Source of the DNA: Sweltsa coloradensis
Taxonomy: Eukaryota > Arthropoda > Insecta > Plecoptera > Chloroperlidae
Assembly: GCA_024449915.1 (NCBI GenBank)
Contig: JAMZAV010003098.1
Coordinates: 62,001 to 126,000, forward strand
DNA: 64,000 nt
Reading direction: 5' to 3'
The notes under the pieces are model-generated. The model was not told the origin of the DNA. It saw only the letters and a program-made list of their open reading frames with translations, and did no database searches. The stretch's first letter is position 1. Each line of letters opens with the position of its first letter. The translations under genes and the position numbers were made by a program. Below, piece by piece: positions 23,965 through 36,062 of this stretch.

Positions 23965-24101
23965 TTTCCGTGCTATTTGGGCGGATTCTGACCAAACGGG
24001 TGGGGCTACAACGTTCACATTTCACATTGACATTAAGGTAAGGGTGATGTATTGACTTTTGAAAGAAAAAGTTAAAAAATTTGCCAGAATCTATAGAAAT
24101 A
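23965..24101 (+). repeat. Left arm of a split palindromic repeat
   Basis: GGATTCTGACCAAACGGGTG... and GCCAGAATCTATAGAAA are the reverse complement of 25590-25725. The two arms flank the pogo-like element 24102-25547, which landed at the centre. Confidence 0.75.
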
Positions 24102-25547
24102 CAGTAGAACCTCGTTAATTCGAAAATCAAGGGACCTCAAAATTGCCAATTCGAATTATCCAAATTCGGATTATCCATACAAAAAAAAAAAAAAAAAAAG
24201 TTATACCTTCCTGTATCAATCGTTCGTTATTTTCGGAAACAATATCGTAACAATCGGTTTTAATATTTCCGATACGCAAACCCCAAGAAAAACCGATGCG
24301 ATCGCGTATTTGGCTCTTCCGGCCGAGCCAACGAAATCATGCGCTTGTACCAGCCATGCAGCTGACGAAATCGCGCGTTTGCACCAGCCTTTAAGTTAGA
24401 CTCCTCCTGTTGCGCGTGCGCAAAGATGGCACTTCTAGGAAGAATTGCATCTTAGTTCTAGGCCTAGGCTCCCTAGGCATTATACGATGTTTATTACGAT
24501 GTTATATGACGTTGTTTCTTTTTCACCATTCGCCTACGTACGTAATATTCAACTTGATTTAGCGTTGAATAACCAGAAGACGAGTAATGACGGTCAGAAG
24601 AACAGTCGAAACTGTGAAGATGACCATCTACACACAGTTGCAAAACATAACATTGTTCTAGGGCTACACAATCAGTTGGTTACCGGTACGTCTCGCGTTT
24701 TGATACAGGATGAAACTATCTTTATTTAAAGATTTTTTGCAAAACTTTCCTTTTCAAATCGATCTTGAAGTAGGCCTGATCAATCAATTACAGTTATATT
24801 TTAAGTAAACATGAGTGATGTTTTTTTAACGATCTGTACAGCGTTGAAGCGAGCGTCATGATCTTGTGTCACTGTCACAGCTGAAGATTACGATGTCTTC
24901 GGAAGGCAAGGATAACGAACGGTCAGGTTAATGATTTTGAAATGGCCTTTTATTGAAGTGGTAGGGAGGTAGGGCCTATCACTCAAGTGAGGACAGGGCC
25001 TGAGTGTTTATTTTTCAATGTTTTTCTGATAGGCCTAGGCATAAATAAATATTTTTCAGATAGTAAAAGATGTTTTTTTAATTCTTTTTGTGTTTTCTCG
25101 CATTTGTCGTTTTTTTCTTGTTTCACTGGAGAATCTATTCTTAGCTCGGTAGCGGCGAGGGGAAGTGGGCAGGACAAAGTAACACGTAGGCCTACCGCCT
25201 GCGCTAAAGACTAGGGAGAGTGAGGGGAGATGCAGGCGGGCAGGGAGTTCTGCTGGCCGGGCGGCAGACAGTACAGAACGATAGGAGGCAAATATCTACA
25301 CGGCGGCAAAGCTTTGACGGCGGTTTGCAGTCGTTGGGATTACGCGATTGCTTAAAACTGTTTCGAATTATCAGGCAAATTATGAAGGGTATTTTAAATT
25401 ATTTGTTCGAATTACACGTTATCGAAATTTTGTTTTAAACAGATCCTTTAACATGTATGTTCCCATACTCTTGGCAGGGAACTGAGTTATTTTACGAATT
25501 ACACAGCTTTTCGAATTATGGGTGCTCGAATTAACGAGGTCTTACTG
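24102..25547. mobile_element. pogo/Tigger-type non-autonomous element, 1446 bp
   Basis: Ends CAGTAGAACCTCGTTAATTC and GAATTAACGAGGTCTTACTG are terminal inverted repeats flanked by TA on both sides (24100-24101, 25548-25549). Subterminal AATTCGAA words repeat on both sides. Internal sequence at 24200-24600 matches, reversed, a fragment inside the hAT element at 45950-46366. No long transposase ORF. Confidence 0.85.
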
Positions 25548-25564
25548 TAAAGGTTTTAATATTT

Positions 25565-25990
25565 AACACCTCAAAAAACTCAAATTAAAACCTTTTTTTC
25601 TATAGATTCTGGCTAACTTTTTCAACTTTTTCTTTCAAACGTCAATACATCACCATGACCTTCATGTGCATGTGACATATGAACGTTGTAGCCCCACCCG
25701 TTTGGTCAGAATCGGCCCAAATGTCACGAAAATATCGCACTAAAAATAAAAAAAAAAACGGAAAAGTTAAGTACGAAATTCATGAGAAATATTTTTTCGA
25801 TTGTACCCAAAAACGTAGCAAGTCTAAGTTCAGAGATTTCGGAGGTCCCCTCAAATTTTCATCAAGATCGCATATGCCGTTTGCCCGGTAGAGAGCGAAC
25901 AAACAGACCAGAAAAAAAAAAAACACCCGAGCTTAATTTTTTGGGGGGTCGGTGAAATTGAAGTCTTTGCTTTGCTCATCCAATAACAAA
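25565..25990 (-). repeat. Right arm of the split palindromic repeat, with GAGCGAAGC-family end
   Basis: Positions 25590-25725 pair with 23965-24101. Positions 25790-25985 continue as the CAAGTCTAAGTTCAGAGATTTC ... GTGAAATTGAAGTCTTTGC family also seen at 47345-47485. Confidence 0.7.
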
Positions 25991-26574
25991 AAATGTAACA
26001 TTCAACACTTTACCAAACATTGACGTTTCACATGAATCTGTACTCCCGTATTGTCGCCTCTCGAACGCAAAAGGCGGCCAAAAGACTCAATCAGATCATG
26101 GAAGCTCAAATTTCACATTTTCGATGGTTTATTGTTTGACTTTCTCAATTTCATTAATCGGTAAACACTGCCGTAGGTGTAATTGATTTACCCCGCAGAG
26201 ATGGATTTGTTTTCTGGATTGATTTCCATAGGGCCTAATATTGTTTGACTTAAGTTAATCATTACGAGAGTAATAATATTCTCTCCAAAACTAGTGCCGA
26301 TTGGGGAGTATAGCTACCACTCTCCGCCATCGTGTTGTTTTATCTGTCCAGCAGTGGCATAGGAACCGGGGGTGGGGGGTAACATATTTAACTTTACGTG
26401 CATTTTAAAAGTTTTTAGATCCGAGTGCAGGAAGTTTAGTTTTAGTTTTTGAGATATAAATTTAAGTTATTTCAAAAATATCTTTATTATTGTGCAAAAC
26501 TTTCTTTTATACACATGGTGGTTAAGTTAGGCAATCAATAATTGACATTTTTTACGTCCAAAATCAACTTGGTG
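25991..26574. other. Intronic DNA without recognisable features
   Basis: AT-rich, no ORF, splice-bounded exon or recognised repeat. Confidence 0.5.
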
Positions 26575-27159
26575 CAGGGCTGCCGTTTTACGGATATTTA
26601 GGATGCAAAACGGATCAACGGATTTTTAGTCTTATTTACGGATATTTCGTCAATTACATTTTTTATGCTTATTTTCGTATATTTGAATCTGCGCGGGCTA
26701 ATTTCGATTGTAAACATTGAAGGCGGGGCGATAATCGATTCGACTTTCGATAGGGGGCGGAGCCGTGTCCTAGACATTGTAGGAACTGCTTCTGCCAGAA
26801 CAGTTGCTTTTGGGAGGATGCAAGATAAATTGAACAGCCAAGAACAAACAATGGAGATTGGAGCCTACAAAATTGTTTTCTTCCGTTTTTGTTTATGAAG
26901 TTTGGATTATGTGATCTTAAACGTGAAAAATAGAATTACTGTCTATCCATCCTTGAAGTACAAAGTGACCATCGACGGACGCGTCAGGTATGGGTATGAG
27001 GCAGCTGCTAAGGGTTGTGCGTGTAGTCGTAAAATAGACCATCCTAGAAGCTGAGGGTTTTCTACCTGCTGTATTCTCTTCCTGTTCAATTGCTCTATTT
27101 ATTTATTGATTTTTTTGTTTGATTGCAAATATCTAATAACGTTGTTTAATAAATAAATA

Positions 27160-27425
27160 AATAAATAAATTTTATTTAGAGTCTACCCACTCAGTTATAT
27201 AACTGATTTTCAGTGGGGGACTTTAAATCAAAGCGACCAAGCCAACCCTGCAGGCCCCGACGCAATCGACGAGTGAGCGATAACCAACCTAAGATCGATA
27301 TTTTTAATCAGAAATATAACAATCAGTGGTATGGACAGTGCGAACACCCGCGAAATAACGCCAGAATCAACAAGGCCGATTAAGAACAACTCTGAAATTT
27401 ATTATGTGCTTCGTTGCTATTATAT
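27160..27425 (-). mobile_element. tRNA-derived SINE, copy 3 (5'-truncated)
   Basis: Reverse complement of the body and tail of 15829-16262: AAATAAATAAAT tail, CTACCCACTCAGTTATATAA, CGCAATCGACGAGTGAGCG, GGACAGTGCGAACACCCGCG. It ends before the tRNA-like head. Confidence 0.88.
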
Positions 27426-27803
27426 ATTAAGCGTGCGTCTTGAATTTCATTTTTTGGACAAAATTCTACGATAAAAACTGACTGAGTTACGAATAATGCT
27501 TCTATAATACCGTATCGGACCGAATATATAGCGCGATGTTTTTTTCCAAAAATACTATCTTTGAAACAGCACTCGCGTTATTTACGCGCTCTTGCATTTG
27601 AAATAGCGCCTGAACATAGGCCACCCGCAATACAACTCCCGCGCATCGGCTGCTGCGCGTCGCCCCGCCCACCCATTCGACGCCAGCTGATCCCGTGAGG
27701 CGGGCGGGTGACGTCATCACGGGCTCCGCGGCAAAAGGCCGCGGGAATATCGCCGGGTTCCGCGGAAAATGACCACCAAAATAACTGTGCATACAATTAA
27801 AAA

Positions 27804-28257
27804 GTTTTTCTTGGGAATCGATCCCGAATCGATTCTAGGTCACAATGATCGATTTGTAGTCCCTTAATCAGACTGGTGAACTGTGGTTGGCCTATGTGAG
27901 CTTGTGATCCACGGAACCCCGTTAAAAAACATAGGACTAGGCCCTAACATTGTACAAAATGTTTTGTTATAAGAATGAAACTTTAGTCTATTCATTCATT
28001 GCATTGTAAATAAAAAATGTTTCTTGTACATTTAAAAAAAGTTTTTCTTGGGAATCGATCCCGAATCGATTCTAGGTCACAATGATCGATTTGTAGTCCC
28101 TTAATCAGACTGGTGAACTGTGGTTGGCCTATGTGAGCTTGTGATCCACGGAACCCTGTTAAAAAACATAGGACTAGGCCCTAACATTGTTCAAAATGTT
28201 TTGTTGTAAGAATGAAACTTTAGTCTATTCATTCATTGCATTGTAAATAAACTAGGA
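27804..28257. repeat. Tandem duplication, 237-bp unit
   Basis: GTTTTTCTTGGGAATCGATC starts at 27804 and again at 28041. The two units are almost identical through ATTGCATTGTAAATAAA. Confidence 0.9.
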
Positions 28258-28609
28258 AAACACTTAAGTCCCGCCGCGTTGTTGGATGAGCGTAATTGGT
28301 GCATTGAGCTGCCATGTGTTATGCGGATTTTCTGTTGTTCTGTGAAAAAATCAGAACTTTGTTGAATTTTTTTTTTAAATTAAATCAAATTAAATAAAAA
28401 ATTAACTTAATTTTTTAAAATTAATTGTAATTTAAGAAAAGGAAAAAATCGTAATATTGAAATTTTCATAAGAAATAATTATTCGATTGCGCACAAATTT
28501 TACACGAATATATCAATTCATAAAATAAAGATTCTGTGAAAAAATCATTACAATCGGATAAAGCATGTAGGAGTTATAAGTCGAAGAAATTTTTAAAAAA
28601 TCGAAAAAA

Positions 28610-28852
28610 ATCGTAAAATTACGATTTTCATGAGAAATAATTTTTCGATTGCGCTCAAAAAGGTGGCAGTTCTTAGTTCAGAGATTTCGAAGGCATCCAT
28701 AAAATTTCATCGCAATCGGAGTATCGGTTTAGCCGGAATCGTGTTAACAGACAGACAAAAATACAAAAAAAAGAAAGAAAGAAAAAAAAAAAAACATTCC
28801 GGATTTTTTTCTCCAGTGTAGTGAAATGGAATCTTCGCTACGCTCATCCAAA
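28610..28852. repeat. GAGCGAAGC-family interspersed repeat
   Basis: Contains GATTTTCATGAGAAATAAT, TTCAGAGATTTCGAAGGC, an A-rich run, CATTCCGGATTTTTTTCTCC and CTTCGCTACGCTCATCC. Matches 17884-17990 at its end and 25770-25985 along its length. Confidence 0.65.
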
Positions 28853-29744
28853 AATGTTTCTTGTACATTTTAATTTTCTTTGATTTTTCTATTTTCTTGA
28901 AATGATTCTGAAAAATTGGGGGTCGTGTTATATTTGAGATCGTGCTATATTCAGTCCCAATACGGTATATTTTAACAATATTATTTAATAATATAATATT
29001 TTTATATATTTCAGTCAGTTTTGATCATAGACACCAGGGAAAAACTCATTTAACTCAAGCTATACATTTGAACCACGTTATTAAAAATATTTGCAATTTA
29101 AAAAAAAAATATTTTGCTGAATGATTTTTTTTTTCACAATAGATTTGAAATGGGCAAAGGCAGGTAGAAATAAAACATGTTCGGTCACGCCAACAAAGGT
29201 GGAAAGGGAAAAAATACAGACAATAGACGGTAGGGCCTACAACCGATCCCGGTCTCATCCGCCGATGGTCACTTTGTACCTCAAGGATGGATAGACTTTA
29301 GTATATGATTAAAATGTTATTAACAAGTACTGCAAGACTGCAATCTTATTAATAAACACAACACATGGGCCTAGGTCAAAATTGTGATGCAACATTCCTA
29401 GGCCTAGGCCCTAGGCCTAAGTTAGGACCTAGGCGGCTAGGCCTAAGAATTTTTTAACCAGGTCAGATTTAAAACAGATTTTCTGTAAATAAGTAACATT
29501 TTACATTTTTATGCAATCTTAATTAAAGCAACCACGGGCATTTCTGGCTCATTTATTCTCGTCTGTGCATAGGCCTAGGCCCTTGGCAACTTTTAGGTTA
29601 TGATGGTAACAAATATAAACATAACATTTAGCCATTTTCATAGTTTGATCAATGAAATTAACGTTTTTAGACTTTTTTCACGGATTTTTGCGGATTTTTA
29701 ACGTCCTCCAACAGGATTTTTGAAAAATGTCAGTGGCAGCCCTG

Positions 29745-30654
29745 ACTTAGTGTATATCCTTCATAAATAAAACTGAAATCCATTGACATGACATTTTTCA
29801 GTTAAAATATGACGAAATAACTGTAGTATGGTGTAATTTATTTTTTCAAATATCGTTTACCTTTAAATAATTTTTGGATGACACCACTGGGGGCGGCAAA
29901 ATGTAATCTTGCTTACGTTGGCCCTGAGCACTGATATGCAACTATTCACACGCGAGTCACAGTTTGAGTTATAATACACGAAATAGTAGTTTCGAATGTA
30001 AATATGTAGGCCTAATTATTACAAGTTACAACTTGCAACTACGTACTCAGGCTGACCCAAAGTTAAACATTGCCACTAAAAACTCGCTCAAAATGTCAAA
30101 TTAAAACACTAGTGCTAATAACTAAAATCACGTAACATAAACGATGATCAGCGCTAGTATAAATATAAATATAAAACACGTATGATATGAAACTACAATT
30201 CTCATTTACAAAACTAAATGGCAAATTAAAGAGGTCGTACGTCCGACGTACACACTGAATAGCTCGCTCTGTAGCAGGTAGCAAGAGCGAGGACCGTGCC
30301 CAGACATCAAAACTATTTCGCGCGGGTTGAAAAGAAAGCCCCATACGACCCACACCACCCTCAATAGGCATTTTTGCAAATACATTCTTTTCGTAAATAA
30401 TCTTAAGAGTTATTTAAAAGATACTTGTTGGAAACTTTGACAATGCCTTTAAGATGAGTGGCATTGGGGTGATAAGGATCGCCAAAGTGTGCCTTATTAG
30501 AAAACGATCCTTAATTTGTCACCCTTAGCCGCTTGCGCAGAACAATGTTTATAAAAGAACAGGCTCTGGTATTGGAGAAAGAAAAACAAAATCATTGTCA
30601 TTTACTCATTGTATTGAAGATTGTAGTGACATTAGAGATTCAGGAAGTGTTATT
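29745..30654. other. Intronic DNA without recognisable features
   Basis: No exon or terminal repeat seen. The 91-codon minus-strand ORF at 30096-30371 has no recognisable domain. Confidence 0.45.
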
Positions 30655-31110
30655 ATTATTATTTATTTTCCACTAACAGGCTTAGTAGGAAGGTTGGCAG
30701 AAAAGGGCAGTATGCCCTAAGCACAAGGTGTCTGCCAGCCTCTACACAACAAACTATGATAATAAACAAGAACTTATAAAACATAGAACATAGAGACATA
30801 AAAGAGACAATCATAGAAGAGACAAATTAACAAAACAATAACAATTCAATGAATTCATAATATCAAAAAAGCAATCATAATGTAGAAGACTTAACAACTC
30901 TCTTAAAAGCAGACATGGCAAGACCTTGTGTTTCTTCGGACAGGGAGTAGTTCCAAATTTTGGCAGTTCGGCAGTAGAACCCACTTATGTACGCGCTGGT
31001 TTGGGCAAATGGTGGCGTGATGGACTGTGCCTGGTTACGTCTTGAATCGCAAAGATTCCAAGACACCCGATGGAATAGGTCAAGGTCTACACAACCAGTC
31101 AACATCTTTT
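30655..31110 (-). mobile_element. Non-LTR retrotransposon 3' end (reverse-transcriptase C-terminus)
   Basis: The minus-strand frame 30875-31105 ends in the pattern FYCRTAKIWNYS... AFKRVVKS, with PPFAQTSAYISGF before it. This ...RTIKLWNSLP... SFK... arrangement is typical of the C-terminus of CR1/RTE-like LINE reverse transcriptases. The element tail at 30655-30672 is an (ATT)n run on the plus strand. 5'-truncated. Confidence 0.65.
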
Positions 31111-31439
31111 TGAAGAACGACGACGACGTGAGAAACTAGGGCGCTTCAACCTAGGTCATATTGCGCCCCCTGTGAATGAAAGTAAATGAGAAGAGTAAAT
31201 GCAGGTATGTTTGATGATTAGATTGTTTTCTAAGTGTATAAATAACAAAATAAATTGATGATGAAGAAAGTAATAGCAAAATAAAAGTTATGTATGTAAA
31301 TGAAAATAAAGAAAAGAAAGAAATGTGTAAGATGTGAATTAAATTTTGTTAAATAGATTACTATGGATGAGAAATTTAGAAAGTTTGTCGCCGTTATCAT
31401 ATGATAGAAGTTCTTCATATGATTGGGAGAGATCAAATT

Positions 31440-32901
31440 GGTGTGCGCAAGGCATCATATTTGGCACATTCTGCTAGCATATGATGCACGGTTAAAGGTA
31501 CATCACATGTGTCACATATGGGAATAACCTTTTCTCTTGTTAAGAGATATCCTGTGTGTTAGGCGTGTATGGCCTATACGAATTCTAGACAATACCACTT
31601 CTTCTCTACGTGAGAGTCGAGACGTAGGTGGGGACGAATTTTGTTAGTCAATGTGGGCATCACACTACGCAATTTGTTATTTTGCAACACATCCCAAGAT
31701 GCTTGTCGCAAATCCAACAATCTTTGCTTGTATCCTCTCTTGACATCTTGAACGGGAACTAGATTGAATTCAACGTCGCGACGCTGGGAAGCTTCCTTAG
31801 CAGCCCGATCAGCGTGTTCATTTCCCTCTATGCCCACGTGTCCAGGTATCCAGCAAAACTCTATTATATATCCCTTAAAGGTTAGTTTTTCTAAATAGAA
31901 TTGGATGTATTGTACCAAATAATGACTAGAATACATGAGTTTTATAGCTTGAAGTGAACTTAGGCTATCTGAACACAAAAGGTATTCTCCACAACGACAG
32001 CGTAGAATGTATTTAAGAGCTTCACGGATGGCAAATAACTCTGCAGTGAAAACTGAACACACGTCGCTTAGCCTGAAACGTTCAGTTAAGGTGGAGCAAT
32101 AAAAGGCACTTCCAACCTTGTTTGTTGTCAATTTTGGAGCCATCTGTGAATACCAAAGTAAACCTTTGATGTTCATGGCAAATCTTTCTAAAGTTAATTT
32201 TGAATACACTTTCGGAAGTAGAGTTTTTATCAAACGACAAGGTCGAATAGAAAATCGGCTCTGGTGTAGACCAGGGCGGGTTATTGCTTAAAACAAAATT
32301 AAAAACTGTTGGCAGATTAAATTCTATAAGATTAAACAAAAGTTTACATCTTAACCCCGTTGGAAGGGTTGCAAAGTGTCTGACATATTTCACATTGAAA
32401 ACATCATGGTTTGATGGATGGTTGGGCATAGATTTAATTTTTATTACGTACGTACCCATCAAGAGGTTTCGCCGTTCTGCCAAGGAGGACACACCTGACT
32501 CGGCATACAAGCTGACTACCGGGCTTGTTCGAAATGCACCAAGAGCAAGACGAAGACCACAATGGTGGACAGTGTCTAGAAGTTTAAGGGTTGTGTTACT
32601 TGCTGAAGAGTATATCGAAACATCCATAGTCCATCTTGGAGCAAACTAGAGATCCGTAAATTCTCAACATGCAAGTCCTATCTGCACCCCACGATGTATT
32701 GCTTAGAACTTTCAATAGGTTGATTTTCAACATGCATCTTTTGCGTAACTCAACAACGTGGTGTTTCCAATTTAGCTTTTTGTCAAAAACCATGCCGAGA
32801 AGACGGAAGAACAAAACGTCCACTTGCTTCATGAGTTGTTCAATGGTGGAAAGGCGACATTGACCACGACGTGTAGAGGCACTTGGTTCTTTGTAACCCA
32901 T
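31440..32901 (-). pseudogene. I-clade-like LINE: reverse transcriptase end, RNase H and zinc knuckle
   Basis: Three overlapping minus-strand frames together give the C-terminal half of a LINE polyprotein. 32596-32901 has the end of the reverse transcriptase (LGMVFDKKLNWKHHVVEL). 32082-32627 ends in FTDGSK, the first RNase H Asp. 31574-32233 carries the rest of RNase H: AELFAIREALKY, CSDSLSSLQA and WIPGHVGIEGNEHADRAAKE, so all four acidic positions are visible. Further downstream, about 31440-31570, a CDTCDVP...HHMLAEC zinc-knuckle-like motif is readable. Frame changes near 32610 and 32110 show it is dead. An RNase H after the RT points to the I group rather than Jockey or CR1. It abuts a different LINE end at 30655-31110. 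Confidence 0.8.
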
Positions 32902-33035
32902 AATATGTCTGGTTATGATTATGATTATGTTAACTTAATGATTATGATTATGATTGAATGAAAATAACAGGTTGACACAAGTAGGGTTAGTCCTAGGGCT
33001 GGCAGAAATGTAAACTGGAAAAAACAAAGTAAATT

Positions 33036-34020
33036 GTGGGGGGCTGTGCAGCCCTACACTCTCTTAATTTTTGTTTTCTATTTTATAAAATTGATTGTGT
33101 AATTGGTTTTTAATGAATGTCTTATAATTTGCATAAAATATGCAAATTAAGTATACCCTTCGACGGGAAGCTACAGTGTTCATGGCTAATGCTATGCAGT
33201 GGAGCCAAGTCTTGTGTTCTTGTGACTTGGGCCAACGGCAAAATTCGTTGTACCCACGGGGTAGATTTTTCAGTGTTTCCAAAGTGCAGCAAAGGCAGTT
33301 TCGCTTCATTGGAATGTGGTTTAGCCGGCCGAGTTGGTGAGTCGAGCTCACTCCTGTTTTGCGCAGCGACCAATGGGAAGTCAGCATCGGTGTCACAACG
33401 AGTGATGACCAACCACTATACAGTACATAGAGTGCAAACAACGAGAGATGGTACGGGGGACGTGAGGCCAGGGATGCAAACCTGCACCTCTCCCACTTGG
33501 GCTAGAACGAGGAACTGAGCAGGCTGCTCCACTGAAGAGAGCATTTTTGTGTGCAAATTCAAGAACCGAGAACGCGGACCATGAGACGCCATGGCCCCAC
33601 ACGTCTCTCGATACGCTAGGAGCGGGGTAATAGGCGAGGATAAGGCATTTAACTTTTTATTTTCATCTTTAAACCCAGTGTTATTGGGAATTTTGGTGAC
33701 CCACCAGCTATGTGGTAGCCGCAAATAACCGACGCCACCGGGTTGTCAATGGAAATTTCTATAAGTACATCAGTTAGTAACCGGGAGTGGCAATCCTACA
33801 TGCACCTAAATATACAGTCAACGCCCTAGGGACATTTTTTGCAAAATTCCGAGAAACGGGGACCACGTGGTCGAGGACCGTGGTAGGCTTCTAACCAACG
33901 CTATTTTTGTCTACGTGCTTACAACACTAATTAGTAAGCTTGCCTATCCTTCTACGAGAGCTGAGTAAGTACGCACTACTTTCGTATCCATCCCGAGGTC
34001 CACCCAGGACGCCAAGATAA
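33036..34020 (+). repeat. Diverged LTR related to the 9.19-kb element
   Basis: The reverse complement of 33690-34020 shares words with the LTR: CTTGGCGTCCTGGGTGGACCTC (LTR 6947, here 33990-34018), GATTGCCACTCCC (LTR 7167, here near 33768) and GGCTACCACATA (LTR about 7265, here 33706). Spacing is collinear. The lower end, TGTGGGGGGCTGTGCAGCCC, resembles the reversed LTR terminus. The upper part of the LTR is missing beyond 34020. No internal region is seen. Confidence 0.5.
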
Positions 34021-34644
34021 ATAAAATAAGAATAAATAAACTACTACCTGTATTCGAATTCCGAACTATTCGAATCCTTTTGAACAAGTAGTTCAACTAA
34101 CACTTGCATCTTGAATTAGATTTGATATCTCAATAAGCGTCATACTCATAAGTGATAATATTTGTTATATTCGAACTCGAATATTTTGATGTTGGAAGTT
34201 TGAGCACCATTATCACTAGGGTTGACTTTCGATATGAATTTGAATATTGATAATCGCACACGTGCAAATCGATTATCGATATTTTTTTACGTCGATTGAT
34301 CGAGAATTGAATTGAAATTAGGCATCCATATACTTTCTCGTTTACCGAGGCGGACCAGGACCTTTGGCGAGTACATCCTTTTGTTCCTTCTATTTGCGCA
34401 CAACAGGGTTTACTGCAGGGCGAGCGGTTAATTACAAAATTCTGTTCAGCGATTCATCTGATTTTCGACGTACACACACACGTACAGAATCACGGAATTA
34501 GTGCCGTTTGAGTTGAATTGTATCCTCAGTCGCTCCGCTCCCTCGTCTAATGAACAATAAGGATTTTTGTTAAATTTTGTAAAAAATAAATAGTTTGACT
34601 GTACAATGAGTTTGTAATTGTAATGAGTGTGTTATTGTTGTCAG
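34021..34644. other. Intronic DNA before the helicase motif IV exon
   Basis: AT-rich, with CGATTATCGATA-type words at 34260-34300. No gene or clear repeat boundary. Confidence 0.45.
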
Positions 34645-34844
34645 GTATGTGAAGAGTTTGTCTCGTTCTGGAGCCGTGCTGGTTTTTCTGCCGGGATGGA
34701 ACCTGATCTTTGCTCTCATGCGGCAACCTGCAAGCAGCTCCCATCTTCGGTGGCCAAACTTCCTTGTGTTGCCGCTCCACTCGCAGCTTCCCAGAGAGGA
34801 CCAGCGAAGGGTGTTTCGATTCGGTGCCCGATGGAGTCACTAAG
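34645..34844 (+). CDS. DHX9/maleless-like RNA helicase, exon (motif IV) with three frame breaks
   Basis: Acceptor ...TGTTGTCAG before 34645, donor GTAGCT after 34844. The exon completes the split Lys codon and reads YVKSLSRSGAVLVFLPGWNL, the helicase motif IV region of RecA2, then FALM. From about 34721 similarity continues in the +1 frame (NLQAAPIFGGQTSL), returns to the first frame by about 34775 (LPLHSQLPREDQRRVF), and shifts again at about 34817 (DSVPDGVTK). The exon is 200 bp where an in-frame one would be 199, so the net error is +1. The homology pattern on both sides of each shift is good and both splice sites fit, so consensus errors are the simplest cause. True decay of this copy is the alternative. 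Confidence 0.9.
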
Positions 34845-36062
34845 GTAGCTTACATGGTTGTACATCTACCTTATAAAGTGGACTTAATAATAGATGAGGT
34901 AATGAATGACTAGTGAAGGCTGTTGGCACAAAAATAGTGCAAAATGTGATACTAGTTTTTTTCCTTTGGCACACTTATTTAAAAAAATGTAATCTTTCAC
35001 GTGAGCAATGGAACATTTTTGGATCCCTTCAAGTTTGTCCTCCAGGGGCGACCAAAGTGTTTTACGGAAATATTAATGTGGCGATGTTGTGAAAATGAGA
35101 TATTATATTTTTGTTTTCGGTTTAAATACTAAAAAAATATGTGCCTTATAATCTGGCAAAAAGATATGAAGTTGATCTGGACAACTTTTCTTCCAGGGGT
35201 GACCAAAGGTTTTCCTTAAAGCCATACTCTCACATTGACTTGTTGCTTACTTATGTTAAACCTAAATTTATTTTAGGAATTTAGAAAAAAAAATGAAAGA
35301 AATCGGTCAATATTTAAACATGGTACGACCAATATTGTGGAAATTGTATAGTGCGTGACGTCACCACTCGTGACGTAGCTGGATGGGTACAGAGCTTCGC
35401 TACCGATCAACTCGAGTGAATGCGGCCGCTCACTGCCCGCCCATTCAATACCATCGGGCACGGGACGGGTCAGTTGAAAAGTGTATGTTCTATGTACACG
35501 ATGTTAGGATTAGCTCCCTTCATTTTCGAGCCTTCATACACAGAAAGTGAACAGAGGGAAAATCTCAAGAAAAATTAAGAAAAAGAAGCCTGGATAAAAC
35601 AGTTTAGTGGCAGGAAAGGTGATCTTAAAAGGTGTAGTTGTAATGAATGTACATCAACATCAATTGATACCGACACAGAGTGCTTATATTGTCACGAATC
35701 GGAAAAATACAAATTTGCGTGCTAATTTCGATTGTATTACTAATTAATAATGATGGGTTCGAGCATATTATTAACATTCATTCTCTCAACACTGCTAGGC
35801 AACAGTTTTTGTTACTCTCCACGTGTAAAGACCAACGATATATAGGATTTAAAGTCGCATACGGGAGTACTGTGGTTGTGGACTACTTTGACTAAAAGTG
35901 ATTCGACTTTAATGATTTCTTTATCATTGTAAGGATTAGAACAATGTATACATTTGTAACGCGATTTTAACCCACGGATTAATATGAAAACCACATTTCT
36001 GTATCATAAACCTGATTTTGTTGTTCAATATATCCACATTATAAACACTTATGCGACACACA
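34845..36062. other. Intronic DNA, no gene
   Basis: Around 35040-35220 the phrase TCCAGGGGCGACCAAAG/TTCCAGGGGTGACCAAAG occurs twice about 150 bp apart. Positions 35345-35465 resemble, reversed, the GC-rich segment near 18930-19060. No coding signal. Confidence 0.4.

Larger units (their letters stand above)
27507..28968. mobile_element. TIR element with ATACCGTAT ends, third nesting level
   Basis: Left ATACCGTATCGGACCGAATA and right TATTCAGTCCCAATACGGTAT are inverted repeats. It lies inside 26939-29297 and includes the tandem duplication 27804-28257 and a GAGCGAAGC-family fragment at 28610-28852. Superfamily not assigned. Confidence 0.55.
26939..29297. mobile_element. TIR element (Harbinger-like?) nested in the hAT element
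   Basis: Ends GTCTATCCATCCTTGAAGTA and TACCTCAAGGATGGATAGAC are inverted repeats of about 35 bp that continue through the CAAAGTGACCATCG region. The uninterrupted sister copy reads GAATTAGTATATG at this spot. TTA borders both sides, which would suit a 3-bp target duplication as in PIF/Harbinger. No transposase was found. Confidence 0.7.
26575..29744 (-). mobile_element. hAT-type element carrying nested insertions
   Basis: Left end CAGGGCTGCCGTTTTACGG and right end GTCAGTGGCAGCCCTG. Flanks ACTTGGTG and ACTTAGTG are an 8-bp target duplication with one mismatch. The outer parts (26575-26938 and 29298-29744) match, reversed, the short copy at 50717-51556. The difference is an inserted block at 26939-29297. 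Confidence 0.85.
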
